Of a stretch of 64,000 nucleotides of DNA, positions 9,532-21,376 are shown piece after piece; the stretch's first letter is position 1, and every line of letters begins with the position of its first letter. The stretch spans positions 1 through 64,000 of the forward strand of contig JAJZFH010000045.1 of NCBI GenBank assembly GCA_021805445.1. The letters are read 5' to 3'. The position numbers were made by a program, and so were the translations under genes. The notes under the pieces are model-generated. The model was not told where the DNA came from and did not search any database. It saw nothing but the letters and a program-made list of their open reading frames with translations. The DNA is from Pseudomonadota bacterium (lineage in GTDB: Bacteria > Pseudomonadota > Gammaproteobacteria > Burkholderiales > Ferrovaceae).

Positions 9532-10472
9532 GCTTTACCCCATTTCTGACCAACTTCCATGGTATTGCCGCGCAAAAATTCCTGTACGGATAAAATCTTT
9601 CCCCCGGCTCGTTGCAGACGCGTCACGCGCAACAGACCTTCTCCACAAACCACCTTGATACCCCTGTGATCGAGGTGACACAGAGTACCGGGCTGATCAT
9701 TCACTGAGGAGAGAGGCTTTTCTTCGATTTCGGCTTCCCATAGATGCAACATTCCCGCGCCGGACCAGGTTCTGGCTACGGGTCCCGTAACGAATGTGCG
9801 AATTTTTCTGTCAATTTCCGTGGCCGAAGACTCCCAGCGAATCTCTGCCTCTTCCTTGCGAAGCTTATCGGCATAAGTCACCCCAAAGGTAGGCTGGGGT
9901 TGTGCATGGCGCTGCAGATATTCCAGTTGATCCAATCCCTCGATCAATGTGTTGGCTCCCAACTTCGCTAATCGATCATGGAGAGACCGGCCCGTTTCCC
10001 GACTCTCGATGGGGCAGGAATGCTGCAAAAGGATGGGGCCCGTATCCAATCCTTCCTCCATCTGCATGAGACTGATCCCCGTCTCCCTGTCTCCCGCCAG
10101 CAATGCGCGCTGAATGGGCGCTGCGCCACGCCAGCGAGGCAAGAGGGAGGCGTGAACATTGACTGCGCCAAAGGGGGCCAAAGTGAGCAGGGCAGGGGGG
10201 AGTATCTTTCCGTAGGCCACCACTACCCATACCTCAGCCGGCCATTTCGCCAGGGAAGCCACGAGATCCGGATCTTTCAGAGAATTCGGTTGTAACAACG
10301 GGAGCTGCGCGGCCCTGGCACACTGTTTGACCGGACTTTCCTGTACCTTCTGTCCTCGTCCGGCGGGTCGATCCGGTTGAGTCAACACCGCCAGTACCTG
10401 ATGATCAGAAACTAACAGCGCCTCCAGGGAAGCGGCAGAAAAATCAGGAGTTCCAGCAAAAATGAGGCGCAT
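9528..10472 (-). CDS. fmt: Methionyl-tRNA formyltransferase
   Basis: A 314-residue cytoplasmic enzyme that formylates initiator Met-tRNA using 10-formyl-tetrahydrofolate. It begins [13 protein letters not shown] and has the folate-binding and catalytic segment SLLPRWRGAAPIQRAL, with the conserved LDTGPIL downstream. In the family loop the conserved His follows Val (VHASLLP). The C-terminal OB-like tRNA domain is present, and the length is almost that of E. coli Fmt (315). It overlaps def by a single base (TGATG), so formylation and deformylation enzymes are made from one coupled message. Confidence 0.95.
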   Translation of the reverse strand: MRLIFAGTPDFSAASLEALLVSDHQVLAVLTQPDRPAGRGQKVQESPVKQCARAAQLPLLQPNSLKDPDLVASLAKWPAEVWVVVAYGKILPPALLTLAPFGAVNVHASLLPRWRGAAPIQRALLAGDRETGISLMQMEEGLDTGPILLQHSCPIESRETGRSLHDRLAKLGANTLIEGLDQLEYLQRHAQPQPTFGVTYADKLRKEEAEIRWESSATEIDRKIRTFVTGPVARTWSGAGMLHLWEAEIEEKPLSSVNDQPGTLCHLDHRGIKVVCGEGLLRVTRLQRAGGKILSVQEFLRGNTMEVGQKWGKA

Positions 10473-10975
10473 CAGAGCGTTTCTCGAAGACGTTTACGCA
10501 ATTTCGACTTGATCCGGTTCTGCTTGAGTTGAGACAGATAATCCACAAAAACCCTTCCCTCCAGATGGTCCATCTCGTGCTGCAGGCAGGTAGCCATCAA
10601 CCCTTCCGCTTCCACCACAAAAGTGTTTCCTTCCAGATCCCATGCTTCCACGACCACGCGGTCCGCCCGAGTCACCTTGTCATAAATACCCGGCACCGAC
10701 AGACATCCTTCCTCGTGTTCGCGCTGTCCCTTCTGCTGTATCAGACGAGGATTGATGAACACCTCGGGATCATCTTGTTCCCTGGAAATATCCAGCACGA
10801 TGATACGCAGATGGACATCCACTTGTGTGGCCGCCAAACCAATACCCACGGCAGCCTTCATGGTTTCGATCATATCCTGTACCAAACGGCGTATATACTC
10901 GTCAATCTCACGCACAGGCTTGGCCTTTTTGTATAGACGGGTATCCGGATAGCGAAGAATGGGGAGAAGGGCCAT
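10472..10975 (-). CDS. def: Peptide deformylase
   Basis: A 167-residue metalloprotease that removes the formyl group from new proteins. All three family motifs are visible: [16 protein letters not shown] (Cys metal ligand) and HEMDH (two His ligands and the catalytic Glu), as expected for an Fe2+-type enzyme. The frame stays open to an upstream ATG at 11014, but homologues begin MALLxILRYPD, which matches the ATG at 10975, so that start is used. It is the first gene of the minus-strand def-fmt-rsmB-DUF4390-ntrYX run and diverges from dprA. Confidence 0.95.
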   Translation of the reverse strand: MALLPILRYPDTRLYKKAKPVREIDEYIRRLVQDMIETMKAAVGIGLAATQVDVHLRIIVLDISREQDDPEVFINPRLIQQKGQREHEEGCLSVPGIYDKVTRADRVVVEAWDLEGNTFVVEAEGLMATCLQHEMDHLEGRVFVDYLSQLKQNRIKSKLRKRLRETL

Positions 10976-11056
10976 GAAAGAGAAGTATAAGATCAGTTTA
11001 AAATTTTGTAACACCTTATTATAACGGGCATCTGCTCTCGATGGTGCCCTCTTGCC
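10976..11056. promoter_or_regulatory. Divergent promoter region between def and dprA
   Basis: An 81-bp AT-rich gap between divergent genes must hold the start signals for both operons. On the minus strand a perfect -10 hexamer TATAAT lies at 11018-11023, about 43 bp before the def start, but no good -35 is seen at 17 bp. A second -10-like TATACT lies too close to the def ATG to serve it. Plus-strand elements are only suggestive. Confidence 0.4.
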
Positions 11057-12028
11057 ATGGTTCTACTCCCTGACTCACCGTCTGACCCCCTGAAGTTCTG
11101 GCTGGACCAGGAACATCATCATTATCTCAGGCCGGAGGATCACGGTTTCCCCGCACCGCTGAAGGAAATCCATCCCGCACCCGTCCATCTCTATCTGATC
11201 GGACATCTGTCGCTGCTTCAATGCCCCATGCTGGCCATCGTTGGCAGCCGCCATGCCAGTGCGCAGGGAATCCTGAATGCCACCTTCTTTGCTCGCGCCT
11301 TGTCTCAAGAGGGCTTGACCATCATCAGCGGTCTGGCAACCGGTATCGACGCAGCGGCCCATAGAGGCGGACTGCAAGGGTGCGGCAAAACTGTCGCCGT
11401 GATGGGTACCGGCATAGACCGTCTCTATCCCCCGGAAAATCGGGCACTGGCACAGAAAATTGCCGAACAGGGGTTGATCTTGAGCGAGTTTGACTTCGGT
11501 ACCCCAGCCCGTCCCTGGCACTTTCCCCATCGTAATCGTCTGATTGCCGCTTTGTCCCTGGGGTGCCTGGTGGTGGAAGCCTCTCTGGACAGTGGTTCCC
11601 TCATCACCGCCCAACTGGCTCTGGAACAAGGAAAAGAAGTCTTTGCGCTCCCAGGCTCCATTCACAATCCACTCTCTCGAGGATGTCATCAACTGATTCG
11701 GGAAGGGGCCAAACTGGTGGAAAATATCGCTGATATCCTGGATGAATTACCGGAACTCTGTGGCAAAATCAGGGAGAATCCGGCATCCCCTCAAGAAAAT
11801 TTTCCACTGGACCCCCCCCATTCACCCTTTCCCTCGGTAGAATGTCTGCGCTTGTGGCAGAATATGGGGGAGTTACCGATGACTCTCGACCGGTTGGCAA
11901 AACAGTCCAACTTGACGATGAGTGAAGTAGCGCTCATGCTAACCTCACTTGAATTGGCTGGCCATGTGGTCTGGCTTTCCGGAGGACGGGTTCAGCGCCT
12001 GGTTCACCCCCATCCAGGCTTTCCTTGA
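11057..12028 (+). CDS. dprA: DNA-processing protein DprA (Smf)
   Basis: A 323-residue cytoplasmic protein that binds incoming single-stranded DNA and loads RecA during natural transformation. The Rossmann-like DprA core is clear: [26 protein letters not shown], the conserved region around [16 protein letters not shown] (most homologues have PxRNRxIxxLS), then [24 protein letters not shown]-terminal winged-helix segment follows (about 265-315). It is slightly shorter than many homologues because the N-terminal SAM-like domain is reduced. First gene of the dprA-smg-topA order common in betaproteobacteria and gammaproteobacteria. Confidence 0.93.
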   Translation: MVLLPDSPSDPLKFWLDQEHHHYLRPEDHGFPAPLKEIHPAPVHLYLIGHLSLLQCPMLAIVGSRHASAQGILNATFFARALSQEGLTIISGLATGIDAAAHRGGLQGCGKTVAVMGTGIDRLYPPENRALAQKIAEQGLILSEFDFGTPARPWHFPHRNRLIAALSLGCLVVEASLDSGSLITAQLALEQGKEVFALPGSIHNPLSRGCHQLIREGAKLVENIADILDELPELCGKIRENPASPQENFPLDPPHSPFPSVECLRLWQNMGELPMTLDRLAKQSNLTMSEVALMLTSLELAGHVVWLSGGRVQRLVHPHPGFP

Positions 12029-12068
12029 CCGACCCGATGATGGGCGTTTTATACGCGAGGGCACCGTT

Positions 12069-12554
12069 ATGGTGGACATCCTGATATTTGTTTATGAGAA
12101 TTTCTTTGGTAGCGGCATTTATCCTGCTCATTCCGTGCTCGTCAATCGTCTTTATGCGGCCGGCTTTGAAGAAAATGCAGTGCGTGGAACCTTGGCTTGG
12201 CTCGAGAGCCTAGGGCAGAATGGCGAGGTTGTCTCCCCAGGGATGACTTCCTCCACCCTCGGCACAGAGTGGCAGTCGACTCCCGCTCAACGTTTTTTGG
12301 TAGAACATGAATTGGAGCGTCTGGGACAGGAAGGTTGGGATTTTCTTGCCTTTCTGGAAAATGCCAAAGTATTGTCGCCTACCCAACGCGAACTGATTCT
12401 GGGAGGATTGATGGCGCTGGATCTGGATGAAGAAGAGCCCGACTTGGATCGTCTCAAGTTGATGGCATTGATGGTCCTGTGGCGCCAGGGTCGTCCCTGG
12501 GATGCGCTGCTGATCGAAGAATTGATTTATTTCCAGGAATCCCTGGTCCATTGA
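12069..12554 (+). CDS. smg: Smg family protein (DUF494)
   Basis: A 161-residue acidic protein matching the Smg/DUF494 family, which starts M-x-DILxFVYENFF and is encoded next to dprA in many beta- and gammaproteobacteria. Its function is not established. The start is the ATG at 12069, preceded by GAGGG; the frame extends further upstream into dprA but homologues begin at this point. A Glu/Asp-rich stretch (LDLDEEEPDLDRL) near the C-terminus is typical. It ends 10 bp before the topA start and is probably cotranscribed with it. Confidence 0.88.
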   Translation: MVDILIFVYENFFGSGIYPAHSVLVNRLYAAGFEENAVRGTLAWLESLGQNGEVVSPGMTSSTLGTEWQSTPAQRFLVEHELERLGQEGWDFLAFLENAKVLSPTQRELILGGLMALDLDEEEPDLDRLKLMALMVLWRQGRPWDALLIEELIYFQESLVH

Positions 12555-12564
12555 GTGATTGACC

Positions 12565-15204
12565 GTGTCAAAAAAACTACTGATCGTTGAGTCCCCCTCC
12601 AAAGCCAAGACCCTAAAAAAATATCTGGGTCCGGATTTTGAAATTCTCGCCTCCTACGGCCATGTGCGCGACCTCATCCCAAAATCTGGTGCTGTGGATC
12701 CAAATACCAACTTTTCCATGAAATATCAGTTGGTTGAACGAAACAAAAAACATGTGGACGCCATTATGCGGGCCGTCAAATCGGCGGATCATGTTTTTCT
12801 GGCCACTGACCCGGATCGCGAAGGAGAAGCCATAGCCTGGCATTTGGTGGAAATTCTTCGACCCTTGTTGGAAGGAAAGCCTTTTGAACGGGTCGTCTTT
12901 TATGAAATCACTCAAAATGCCATCAGGGATGCGGTAGCTCATCCGCGCGCCCTGTCCCTACCCCTGGTCAACGCGCAGCAGGCCCGCCGTGCGCTGGACT
13001 ATCTGGTGGGCTTCAACCTTTCTCCCTTGTTGTGGAAGAAAATTCGCCGTGGATTGTCAGCGGGACGCGTACAAAGCCCAGCCCTGCGCCTGATCGTGGA
13101 ACGTGAGCAACAAATCACCGCCTTTCGTCAGGAAGAATACTGGACCCTTCATCTGGAGAGCCTGAAAGAGGCGCAGCCATTTCAGGCACGTTTGGTACAA
13201 TGGGCGGGAGAAAAGTTGCAGACGCTCAGCATCACCTCGGAAGACCAGCAACGTGCCTGGCTGGATTCCCTTAAAGATCAGCCGGCTCAGGTCCGCACCG
13301 TGGAGCGGAAGCAACGACAACGTCACCCGGCCGCCCCTTTCACCACCTCGACCCTGCAACAGGAATCGGTGCGCAAGTTGGGCTTCACCACCGACCGCAC
13401 CATGAAAATAGCGCAGCAGTTGTACGAAGGGATTGATATCGGAAGTGGCGCCGTTGGTTTGATCTCTTACATGAGAACCGATTCGGTGCAACTGTCTCAG
13501 GAAGCACTCACAGACATTCGAGACCATATCCAGACAAATTTTGCGGCAGAATTTTTGCCAGGGAAACCGGTTTTCTACGCCAACAAAACCAAAAATGCTC
13601 AAGAAGCCCATGAGGCGATTCGACCGACCTCCATTGCGCGGACTCCGGAAAGCATGAGGGAACATCTTGCTCCTGATCAATTCCGCCTTTATGAAATGAT
13701 CTGGAAGCGCACCGTGGCCAGTCAAATGACCTCGGCCCAGTTTGATACGGTCAGTGTGGATATTTCCGTCGGCTCTCAGGCCTTGTTCCGGGCTACGGGG
13801 CAGACGATGACCTTTGCCGGATTCATCGTGGTCTACCGAGAGGATGTGGATGAAGCCCCCACCGCACACACCGAGGGTGATGAAAGCGATCGTCGCCTCC
13901 CTCCCCTTGTGGAAGGAGAAATGCTGCCCGTGGAGCGGTTGTGGGGAGAGCAGCACCACACCCAACCCCCCCCACGGTACACAGAAGCCAGTTTGGTCAA
14001 GGCGTTGGAGGAATTCGGCATCGGGCGCCCTTCGACCTATGCCAGCATCATCAGCACCTTGATACAGCGCGAGTACGTCACTCTCGATAAAAAGCGCTTC
14101 ATGCCCACAGATGTGGGAGAAGTCGTCAATCGCTTCCTGACCGAACATTTTTCGCGCTATGTGGACTACGATTTCACGGCTCGGCTCGAAGATCAACTGG
14201 ATCAAATCTCCGAAGGACGGTTGGAGTGGATTCCTGTACTGGATCAATTCTGGAAGGATTTTTCTGCTCAACTGGAAGAAAAATCTTCCGTATCCCGGGC
14301 GGAAATCACGCAGGAACTTCTGGAAGAAGTTTGTCCGAAATGTGGAAAACCGCTCACCGTACGTCTGGGAAAAAGGGGGAAATTCGTCGGCTGTAGTGGC
14401 TATCCCGACTGCGATTTCACCAGGAATCGGGAAGGAACGCCCACCGTCGAGGCACCGACCCCCGTGGGAATGGATCCGGAGTCTCAACTTCCCATCGTGC
14501 TGATGAATGGCCCTTACGGGCCTTACGTACAATTGGGAGAATCTGGAGAAGCAGGAAAAAAACCCAAACGGGTTTCACTTCCCAAAGGTTTACTGCCGGC
14601 TCAGGTCACTCCGGACATTGCGCTCAAACTCATTCAATTACCTCGTACTCTGGGCATTCACCCCGTCACCGAGAAACCTGTGATCGTCAATATTGGTCGT
14701 TTCGGTCCGTATGTCCAGAATGATGCCAATTTTCGTTCCATCCCAAAAACCGACTCCCTGTTCGACATTACCCTGGAACGCGCCACCGCCTTGTTGGCCG
14801 AACCGAAATCCCCGACCCGGGCCGCCGCCTCAGGAGGATTACTTCGCGCTCTGGGGGAACATCCCAAGGATCATCAACCGATCGAACTCTTCACGGGGAA
14901 ATATGGCCCCTACGTCAAACATGGAAAACTGAACGTGACCGTTCCAGCAGACATGGCGATCGATCAATTATCCCTGGACGATGCCCTGGATCTGATTGCC
15001 GCCAAATTGGCCAATGCCCCGGACGAGCCAGAAAAACCCCCCGTCAATGGAAATCTACTGACTTTTACATCAAAAGAACCCACCCGGCGGAGCAAAGTCC
15101 CACCCGGCAATAAAAAGCCTCGTTCTCCTTCCGCATCTCAGGGGTCTGCAAATCCCCGTAGCACGCGCATACGAAAATCCTCACCGCGTAAAACCCCGGC
15201 ATAG
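12565..15204 (+). CDS. topA: DNA topoisomerase I
   Basis: An 879-residue type IA enzyme that relaxes negative supercoils. The TOPRIM domain shows ESPSKAKT near the N-terminus and DPDREGEAIAWH; the active-site Tyr is in SYMRTDS (about residue 302). One four-cysteine zinc finger follows the core (CPKCGK ... CSGYPDC). The C-terminus carries three short repeats around GPYGPYVQLGE, GRFGPYVQND and GKYGPYVKHGK, then a Lys/Arg/Ser/Pro-rich tail that probably binds DNA. I use the GTG at 12565, spaced properly from a GAGTG binding site; a TTG at 12559 is possible but too close to that site. It follows smg by 10 bp. Confidence 0.96.
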   Translation: MSKKLLIVESPSKAKTLKKYLGPDFEILASYGHVRDLIPKSGAVDPNTNFSMKYQLVERNKKHVDAIMRAVKSADHVFLATDPDREGEAIAWHLVEILRPLLEGKPFERVVFYEITQNAIRDAVAHPRALSLPLVNAQQARRALDYLVGFNLSPLLWKKIRRGLSAGRVQSPALRLIVEREQQITAFRQEEYWTLHLESLKEAQPFQARLVQWAGEKLQTLSITSEDQQRAWLDSLKDQPAQVRTVERKQRQRHPAAPFTTSTLQQESVRKLGFTTDRTMKIAQQLYEGIDIGSGAVGLISYMRTDSVQLSQEALTDIRDHIQTNFAAEFLPGKPVFYANKTKNAQEAHEAIRPTSIARTPESMREHLAPDQFRLYEMIWKRTVASQMTSAQFDTVSVDISVGSQALFRATGQTMTFAGFIVVYREDVDEAPTAHTEGDESDRRLPPLVEGEMLPVERLWGEQHHTQPPPRYTEASLVKALEEFGIGRPSTYASIISTLIQREYVTLDKKRFMPTDVGEVVNRFLTEHFSRYVDYDFTARLEDQLDQISEGRLEWIPVLDQFWKDFSAQLEEKSSVSRAEITQELLEEVCPKCGKPLTVRLGKRGKFVGCSGYPDCDFTRNREGTPTVEAPTPVGMDPESQLPIVLMNGPYGPYVQLGESGEAGKKPKRVSLPKGLLPAQVTPDIALKLIQLPRTLGIHPVTEKPVIVNIGRFGPYVQNDANFRSIPKTDSLFDITLERATALLAEPKSPTRAAASGGLLRALGEHPKDHQPIELFTGKYGPYVKHGKLNVTVPADMAIDQLSLDDALDLIAAKLANAPDEPEKPPVNGNLLTFTSKEPTRRSKVPPGNKKPRSPSASQGSANPRSTRIRKSSPRKTPA

Positions 15205-15209
15205 TTTTC

Positions 15210-16046
15210 ATGTGGTCGGTTCTCATCCCCACCTGGAACAATCTGGCGCTATTGAAACAGTGCCTGGCTTATTTGGAAAAATACACCCAGTTTCCCTATG
15301 AAGTGATTCTGCATATCAATGAGGGCAGGGATGGAACTCTGGAATGGGTTCGAGAACAGGGCATTGCCCATACCCATTCCACGGAAAACATCGGAATTTG
15401 CCAAGCCATCAACCAGATTGCGGAATTGGCAAACTATCCCTATCTGGTCTATCTGAACGATGATATGGTTTGTCTGCCGCAGTGGGATGTGGAACTTCAA
15501 CGCCGCATTCAGTCACTGGATACCGAGGCTTTCATGCTTTCCGGAACCATGATCGAACCGGTGGCTTCCGGTAATGCCTGTGCCATCGTGGCAGATTACG
15601 GTCGGGACCCCGAATCTTTTCGCGCTCAAGATCTTGTTCGGGATCTTCCCAAACTCGTGATTCCGGATTGGTATGGGGCAACGTGGCCCCCAACGGTCGT
15701 CCATAGAAACTGGTGGAAAAAGGTGGGGGGATACAGTTTGGAATTTTCCCCTGGCATGAGCAGCGATAACGATTTCTCCATGAAAATGTGGCAAGCCGGT
15801 TGCCGCATATTCCTTGGAGTCGGGACCGCCCGAGTTTACCACTTCATGTCCCGTTCAACGGGAAAAGTTAAAAAAAATGACGGGCGTAGGCAATTTCTCA
15901 AAAAATGGGGGCTGACCCAATCCACTTTCGACCGTCATTTCCTGCGTCGTGGATCACCCGCCGTAACCTCGTGCCTTCCCGAACCCTCACTCAGTCCAAG
16001 GTATTTCCTGGACCGGGCAAGAAGTTGGCTGAAATCCTTGGGTTGA
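15210..16046 (+). CDS. Family 2 glycosyltransferase
   Basis: A 278-residue GT-A fold enzyme. It begins with the GT2 strand SVLIPTWNN and has YLNDDMVC in the place of the DxD metal/nucleotide site. The GMSSDNDFSMKMW segment later resembles the acceptor and catalytic-base region. There is no membrane segment, so it is probably cytoplasmic or peripheral. Substrate unknown; a role in LPS or another envelope glycan is likely but not shown by its neighbours. It begins 5 bp after topA without a clear binding site and stops 4 bp before the convergent gyrB end, an unusual place for a glycosyltransferase between two topoisomerase genes. Confidence 0.8.
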   Translation: MWSVLIPTWNNLALLKQCLAYLEKYTQFPYEVILHINEGRDGTLEWVREQGIAHTHSTENIGICQAINQIAELANYPYLVYLNDDMVCLPQWDVELQRRIQSLDTEAFMLSGTMIEPVASGNACAIVADYGRDPESFRAQDLVRDLPKLVIPDWYGATWPPTVVHRNWWKKVGGYSLEFSPGMSSDNDFSMKMWQAGCRIFLGVGTARVYHFMSRSTGKVKKNDGRRQFLKKWGLTQSTFDRHFLRRGSPAVTSCLPEPSLSPRYFLDRARSWLKSLG

Positions 16047-16050
16047 CCCC

Positions 16051-18513
<2,463 letters not shown>

Positions 18514-19623
18514 TCAAATTCGCATGGGCATGACAACGTATTTAAACTGGAGTTCGGCAGAAGGAAGCGTAATCAACATACTGCTTCCCGTTTCTCCGAA
18601 AGAGCAGGTCACCTGATCCACGCTCAAATGTTGGAGGACTTCCAATAAGTAATTGATATTAAAACCTATATCCAAAGGCTCCTGAGTGTATTCTACTTCA
18701 AGTTCCTCATGGGCCTCTTCCTGTTCGCTGTTGGAACAAATGATCGCCAGATTCCCTTGTGTCAGCAGGAACCGTACCCCCCGTACCTTATCGTTGGACA
18801 AAATGGAAGCACGTTGCAATCCCTGCAACAAGGAAAGTCTAGAAATGGTGAAATGCCGATGATGCGTAGTCGGTATTACCCTTTGATAATCAGGATACTT
18901 GCCTTCAATGACCTTGGTAAGAAATTCGGTTTGAGAAAACTTGAACTCCACCTGCGTTGAATAAAATATCAACTCTACAGGGTCATCGTTGGGTTGCAAC
19001 AATTTGATCAATTCACTGACAGACCTCCGCGGCAGGATGGCTTCAACTTTATCAAAATTCTGATCCACCCGATGCGTCGTGTAAGCCATCCGATGACCAT
19101 CGGTGGCTACGGCAGTTACCTGATTGCCCTCGATGGCCAGATAAGTCCCGTTCAAATAAAAACGAACATCCTGTTGCGCTACTGCGTATTGTACTCGCTC
19201 CAGGAGGCTTCTGAGGAGTTTTTGGGTCAAGGTAATGCTCTTCCCTTCATCCGGTGCACGAGCCATGCCGGGAAAATCCCCCCCCTCCAGCGTCATCAGG
19301 TTGAACCGGCTTTTGCCTGACCGTATCACCATTTTACCCGCACTTTGATCCAGCGTCAGAAGGCTGTTTTCAGGAAGACTGCGCACGATGTCATGAAGTT
19401 TTCGAGCAGAAACCAAGATGGCACTGGGTTCGCTTACCTGTTCCACAGGAGAATGGGTTTTCACCTGGATCTCGAGATCCGTTCCTTGAACCTGAAATTG
19501 GTTTTCGAAGGTATCGATCAGGACATTATTCAGAATCGCCATGGTTTGGCGTCTCTCGACAATACTGAGCAAAGGCTGCAAAGAGGTAAGAAGGTTTTCT
19601 CTTACTATCACTATGGTTGTCAT
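18514..19623 (-). CDS. dnaN: DNA polymerase III sliding clamp (beta subunit)
   Basis: A 369-residue clamp, close to the E. coli length (366). It forms a ring-shaped dimer that tethers DNA polymerase III. Three repeated clamp domains of about 120 residues can be traced. The C-terminal YVVMPMRI matches the family end (MPMRL), which belongs to the hydrophobic cleft that takes clamp-binding peptides. It starts 219 bp after dnaA, on the other side of the likely origin, and precedes gyrB. Confidence 0.97.
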   Translation of the reverse strand: MTTIVIVRENLLTSLQPLLSIVERRQTMAILNNVLIDTFENQFQVQGTDLEIQVKTHSPVEQVSEPSAILVSARKLHDIVRSLPENSLLTLDQSAGKMVIRSGKSRFNLMTLEGGDFPGMARAPDEGKSITLTQKLLRSLLERVQYAVAQQDVRFYLNGTYLAIEGNQVTAVATDGHRMAYTTHRVDQNFDKVEAILPRRSVSELIKLLQPNDDPVELIFYSTQVEFKFSQTEFLTKVIEGKYPDYQRVIPTTHHRHFTISRLSLLQGLQRASILSNDKVRGVRFLLTQGNLAIICSNSEQEEAHEELEVEYTQEPLDIGFNINYLLEVLQHLSVDQVTCSFGETGSSMLITLPSAELQFKYVVMPMRI

Positions 19624-19842
19624 ATCTCTCTCTTTAATAGGTAATGATAGGAGTAGGAAAAATTCCGGGAAAACTCGTAAAATATAATAAAAAACATAAG
19701 AGTAAAGTGTTTCAAAGGATGTTGATAAGCCATTTTTTTACAGAATTGCTTTGTGGATAACCAAGAAAATAAAAAAAAATTCTTTGTTATCCACAAAGCA
19801 TCCACAGGTTTTTCCTGGGTTATACCGTACTTATTTTTTGGG
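19624..19842. other. Probable replication origin (oriC), dnaA-dnaN intergenic region
   Basis: A 219-bp, strongly AT-rich gap. Two perfect DnaA boxes face each other: TGTGGATAA at 19752-19760 (minus) and TTATCCACA at 19787-19795 (plus). Weaker sites are CATCCACA at 19799-19806 and TGTTGATAA at 19720-19728. AT-rich tracts (about 19680-19740 and 19765-19785) could be the unwinding element. Bacterial origins often lie beside dnaA, so this is the best oriC candidate; the dnaA-rpmH gap also has box-like sites and may contribute. The dnaN promoter must also lie here. Confidence 0.7.
19749..19798. repeat. Inverted repeat carrying two facing DnaA boxes
   Basis: CTTTGTGGATAAC (19749-19761) and GTTATCCACAAAG (19786-19798) are a perfect 13-bp inverted repeat. 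It continues inward for six more bases with one mismatch, and the centre is an A/T-only tract. Each arm contains a consensus DnaA box. The symmetry could place two DnaA filaments around a melting core. Confidence 0.85.
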
Positions 19843-21195
19843 TTATCCATTGAGAATACTGTTCAAGGCTTCGAAATCTCGTTGGGTTGTTTGATCGCTG
19901 CCACAGAGTTCCTGTATTTTTCTACAGGCATGTAGCACTGTCGTGTGGTCTCGTCCCCCGAAGGATTCTCCGATGTCAGGCAGACTGAGACTGGTAATTT
20001 CCTTGGCCAGGGCCATCGCCATTTGTCGAGGTCGGGCAAGATTACGGGTGCGTTTTTTGGAAAACATGTCACTGACTTTTATTTTGTAGTAGTCCGCAAC
20101 CGTTTTCTGAATGTTTTCAATGGATATTTGCCGATGTTGCAATGCTAGAACATCTTTTAAGGCTTCCCGTGCGGAAATGACGCTGATGGATTCATTACGA
20201 AAACGCGCATAAGCGACCACCCTTTTTAACGCGCCTTCCAATTCGCGTACATTGGAGCGAATGTGTTTGGCGATGAAGAAAGCGACGGATTCTTCAAGAA
20301 TGATCGATTCCTTTTGCGCTTTACTGATCAAGATGGCCACCCTCATCTCAAGTTCAGGAGGTTCTATGGCAACGGTCAATCCCCAGCCAAAACGTGAGAT
20401 GAGTCGAGGCTCCATGCCCGATATTTCTTTGGGGAAACTGTCGCACGTGATGATTATTTGTCGGTGTGATTCAACCAATGCATTGAATGCGAAGAAAAAC
20501 TCTTCTTGAGTTCGAGTTTTATTACCAAAGAACTGGATATCGTCGATCATCAACAGATCCAAGGTGTGGTAATACTGTTTGAAACTGTCGAAGGATTTGT
20601 GTTGATAGGCGCGGACGACGTCGGATACGTATTTTTCCGCGTGGATATAACGTACTCTGGCTTGAGGATTCCGCTCCAGAATATTATTGCCAATCGCTTG
20701 AATCAAGTGAGTCTTGCCGAGGCCTACTCCCCCATAAACGAAGAGAGGGTTGTAGGCTTTTCCTGGATTTTCGGCAACCTGAAGGGCAGCCGCGCGCGCC
20801 AGTTGGTTGGCTTTACCGTTGACAAAATTATCAAAGTTGAAGGTTGGATTGAGTTGAGATCGCTCGGCTTGATTGGGTTGGACCACCGTCTTGGTCAACG
20901 TGTCCTGATATGTGTCTGAAGGAGGAGAATTCTCGGGAAGAATCGTGCTATTCTCCTTCTGCTGCAAAATCACGGAATCCAAACCTTGCTCTCGAGCCAG
21001 TTCGTCGATACGTTGGAAGTAACGTTCCTTGACCCACTGCAGGATGAAGCGATTGGGGGCAATCAGGAAAACTTGGTTGTTTTCGATCACCTCTGAGAGA
21101 GGTTTTATCCAGGTATTGAATTGAGATTCTGTGTATTCTGCCTGAAGATTCAGCAGAGTTTGTTGCCATCGTTCTGAAGCGGGAAAAATAGACAC
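19843..21195 (-). CDS. dnaA: Chromosomal replication initiator DnaA
   Basis: A 450-residue AAA+ initiator that binds DnaA boxes and melts oriC. Domain I is at the N-terminus ([21 protein letters not shown]), followed by a short linker. The AAA+ domain has Walker [17 protein letters not shown] (about residue 153) and Walker [11 protein letters not shown]. Domain IV ends with the DnaA signature [14 protein letters not shown] (about 412). The start is GTG 21195. The upstream region contains box-like sites (21273-21306), which fits the usual autoregulation, though this is inferred. It is divergent from rpmH, the classical arrangement. Confidence 0.97.
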   Translation of the reverse strand: MSIFPASERWQQTLLNLQAEYTESQFNTWIKPLSEVIENNQVFLIAPNRFILQWVKERYFQRIDELAREQGLDSVILQQKENSTILPENSPPSDTYQDTLTKTVVQPNQAERSQLNPTFNFDNFVNGKANQLARAAALQVAENPGKAYNPLFVYGGVGLGKTHLIQAIGNNILERNPQARVRYIHAEKYVSDVVRAYQHKSFDSFKQYYHTLDLLMIDDIQFFGNKTRTQEEFFFAFNALVESHRQIIITCDSFPKEISGMEPRLISRFGWGLTVAIEPPELEMRVAILISKAQKESIILEESVAFFIAKHIRSNVRELEGALKRVVAYARFRNESISVISAREALKDVLALQHRQISIENIQKTVADYYKIKVSDMFSKKRTRNLARPRQMAMALAKEITSLSLPDIGESFGGRDHTTVLHACRKIQELCGSDQTTQRDFEALNSILNG

Positions 21196-21272
21196 AGTGG
21201 GGTGTACCTTACGGGCGGAGGGCAGGGTGAAAACGGTTGTTTACCCAGCATTCTACCCCAGTCCAAACGAAG

Positions 21273-21306
21273 TTATTCACCGTTGGATGCAGGCTCGTGT
21301 GGATAT
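21273..21306. promoter_or_regulatory. DnaA-box-like sites upstream of dnaA
   Basis: Two near-consensus boxes lie between the divergent dnaA and rpmH genes: TTATTCACC at 21273-21281 and TGTGGATAT (reverse of ATATCCACA) at 21298-21306. On the minus strand a -10-like TAGAAT follows nearer dnaA, so these sites sit where they could repress or activate dnaA. They might also form part of a bipartite origin. Confidence 0.5.
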
Positions 21307-21313
21307 TTTTTTC

Positions 21314-21343
21314 TTGACATAACCCTATGTTTTGAGGTGTAAT
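21314..21343 (+). promoter_or_regulatory. Sigma-70 promoter of rpmH
   Basis: TTGACA at 21314-21319, an 18-bp spacer, then TGTAAT at 21338-21343. It lies 33 bp before the rpmH start and probably drives the rpmH-rnpA-yidD-yidC-mnmE run. Confidence 0.65.
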
Positions 21344-21376
21344 CATGGGTTCATTAGTGAAGTCTAGGAAAATACC

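Noticed and set aside
13057-14532. A 491-codon open frame antisense to topA
   Set aside because: It lies wholly within topA on the other strand, has no motif, and is a codon-bias shadow of a strongly conserved gene.
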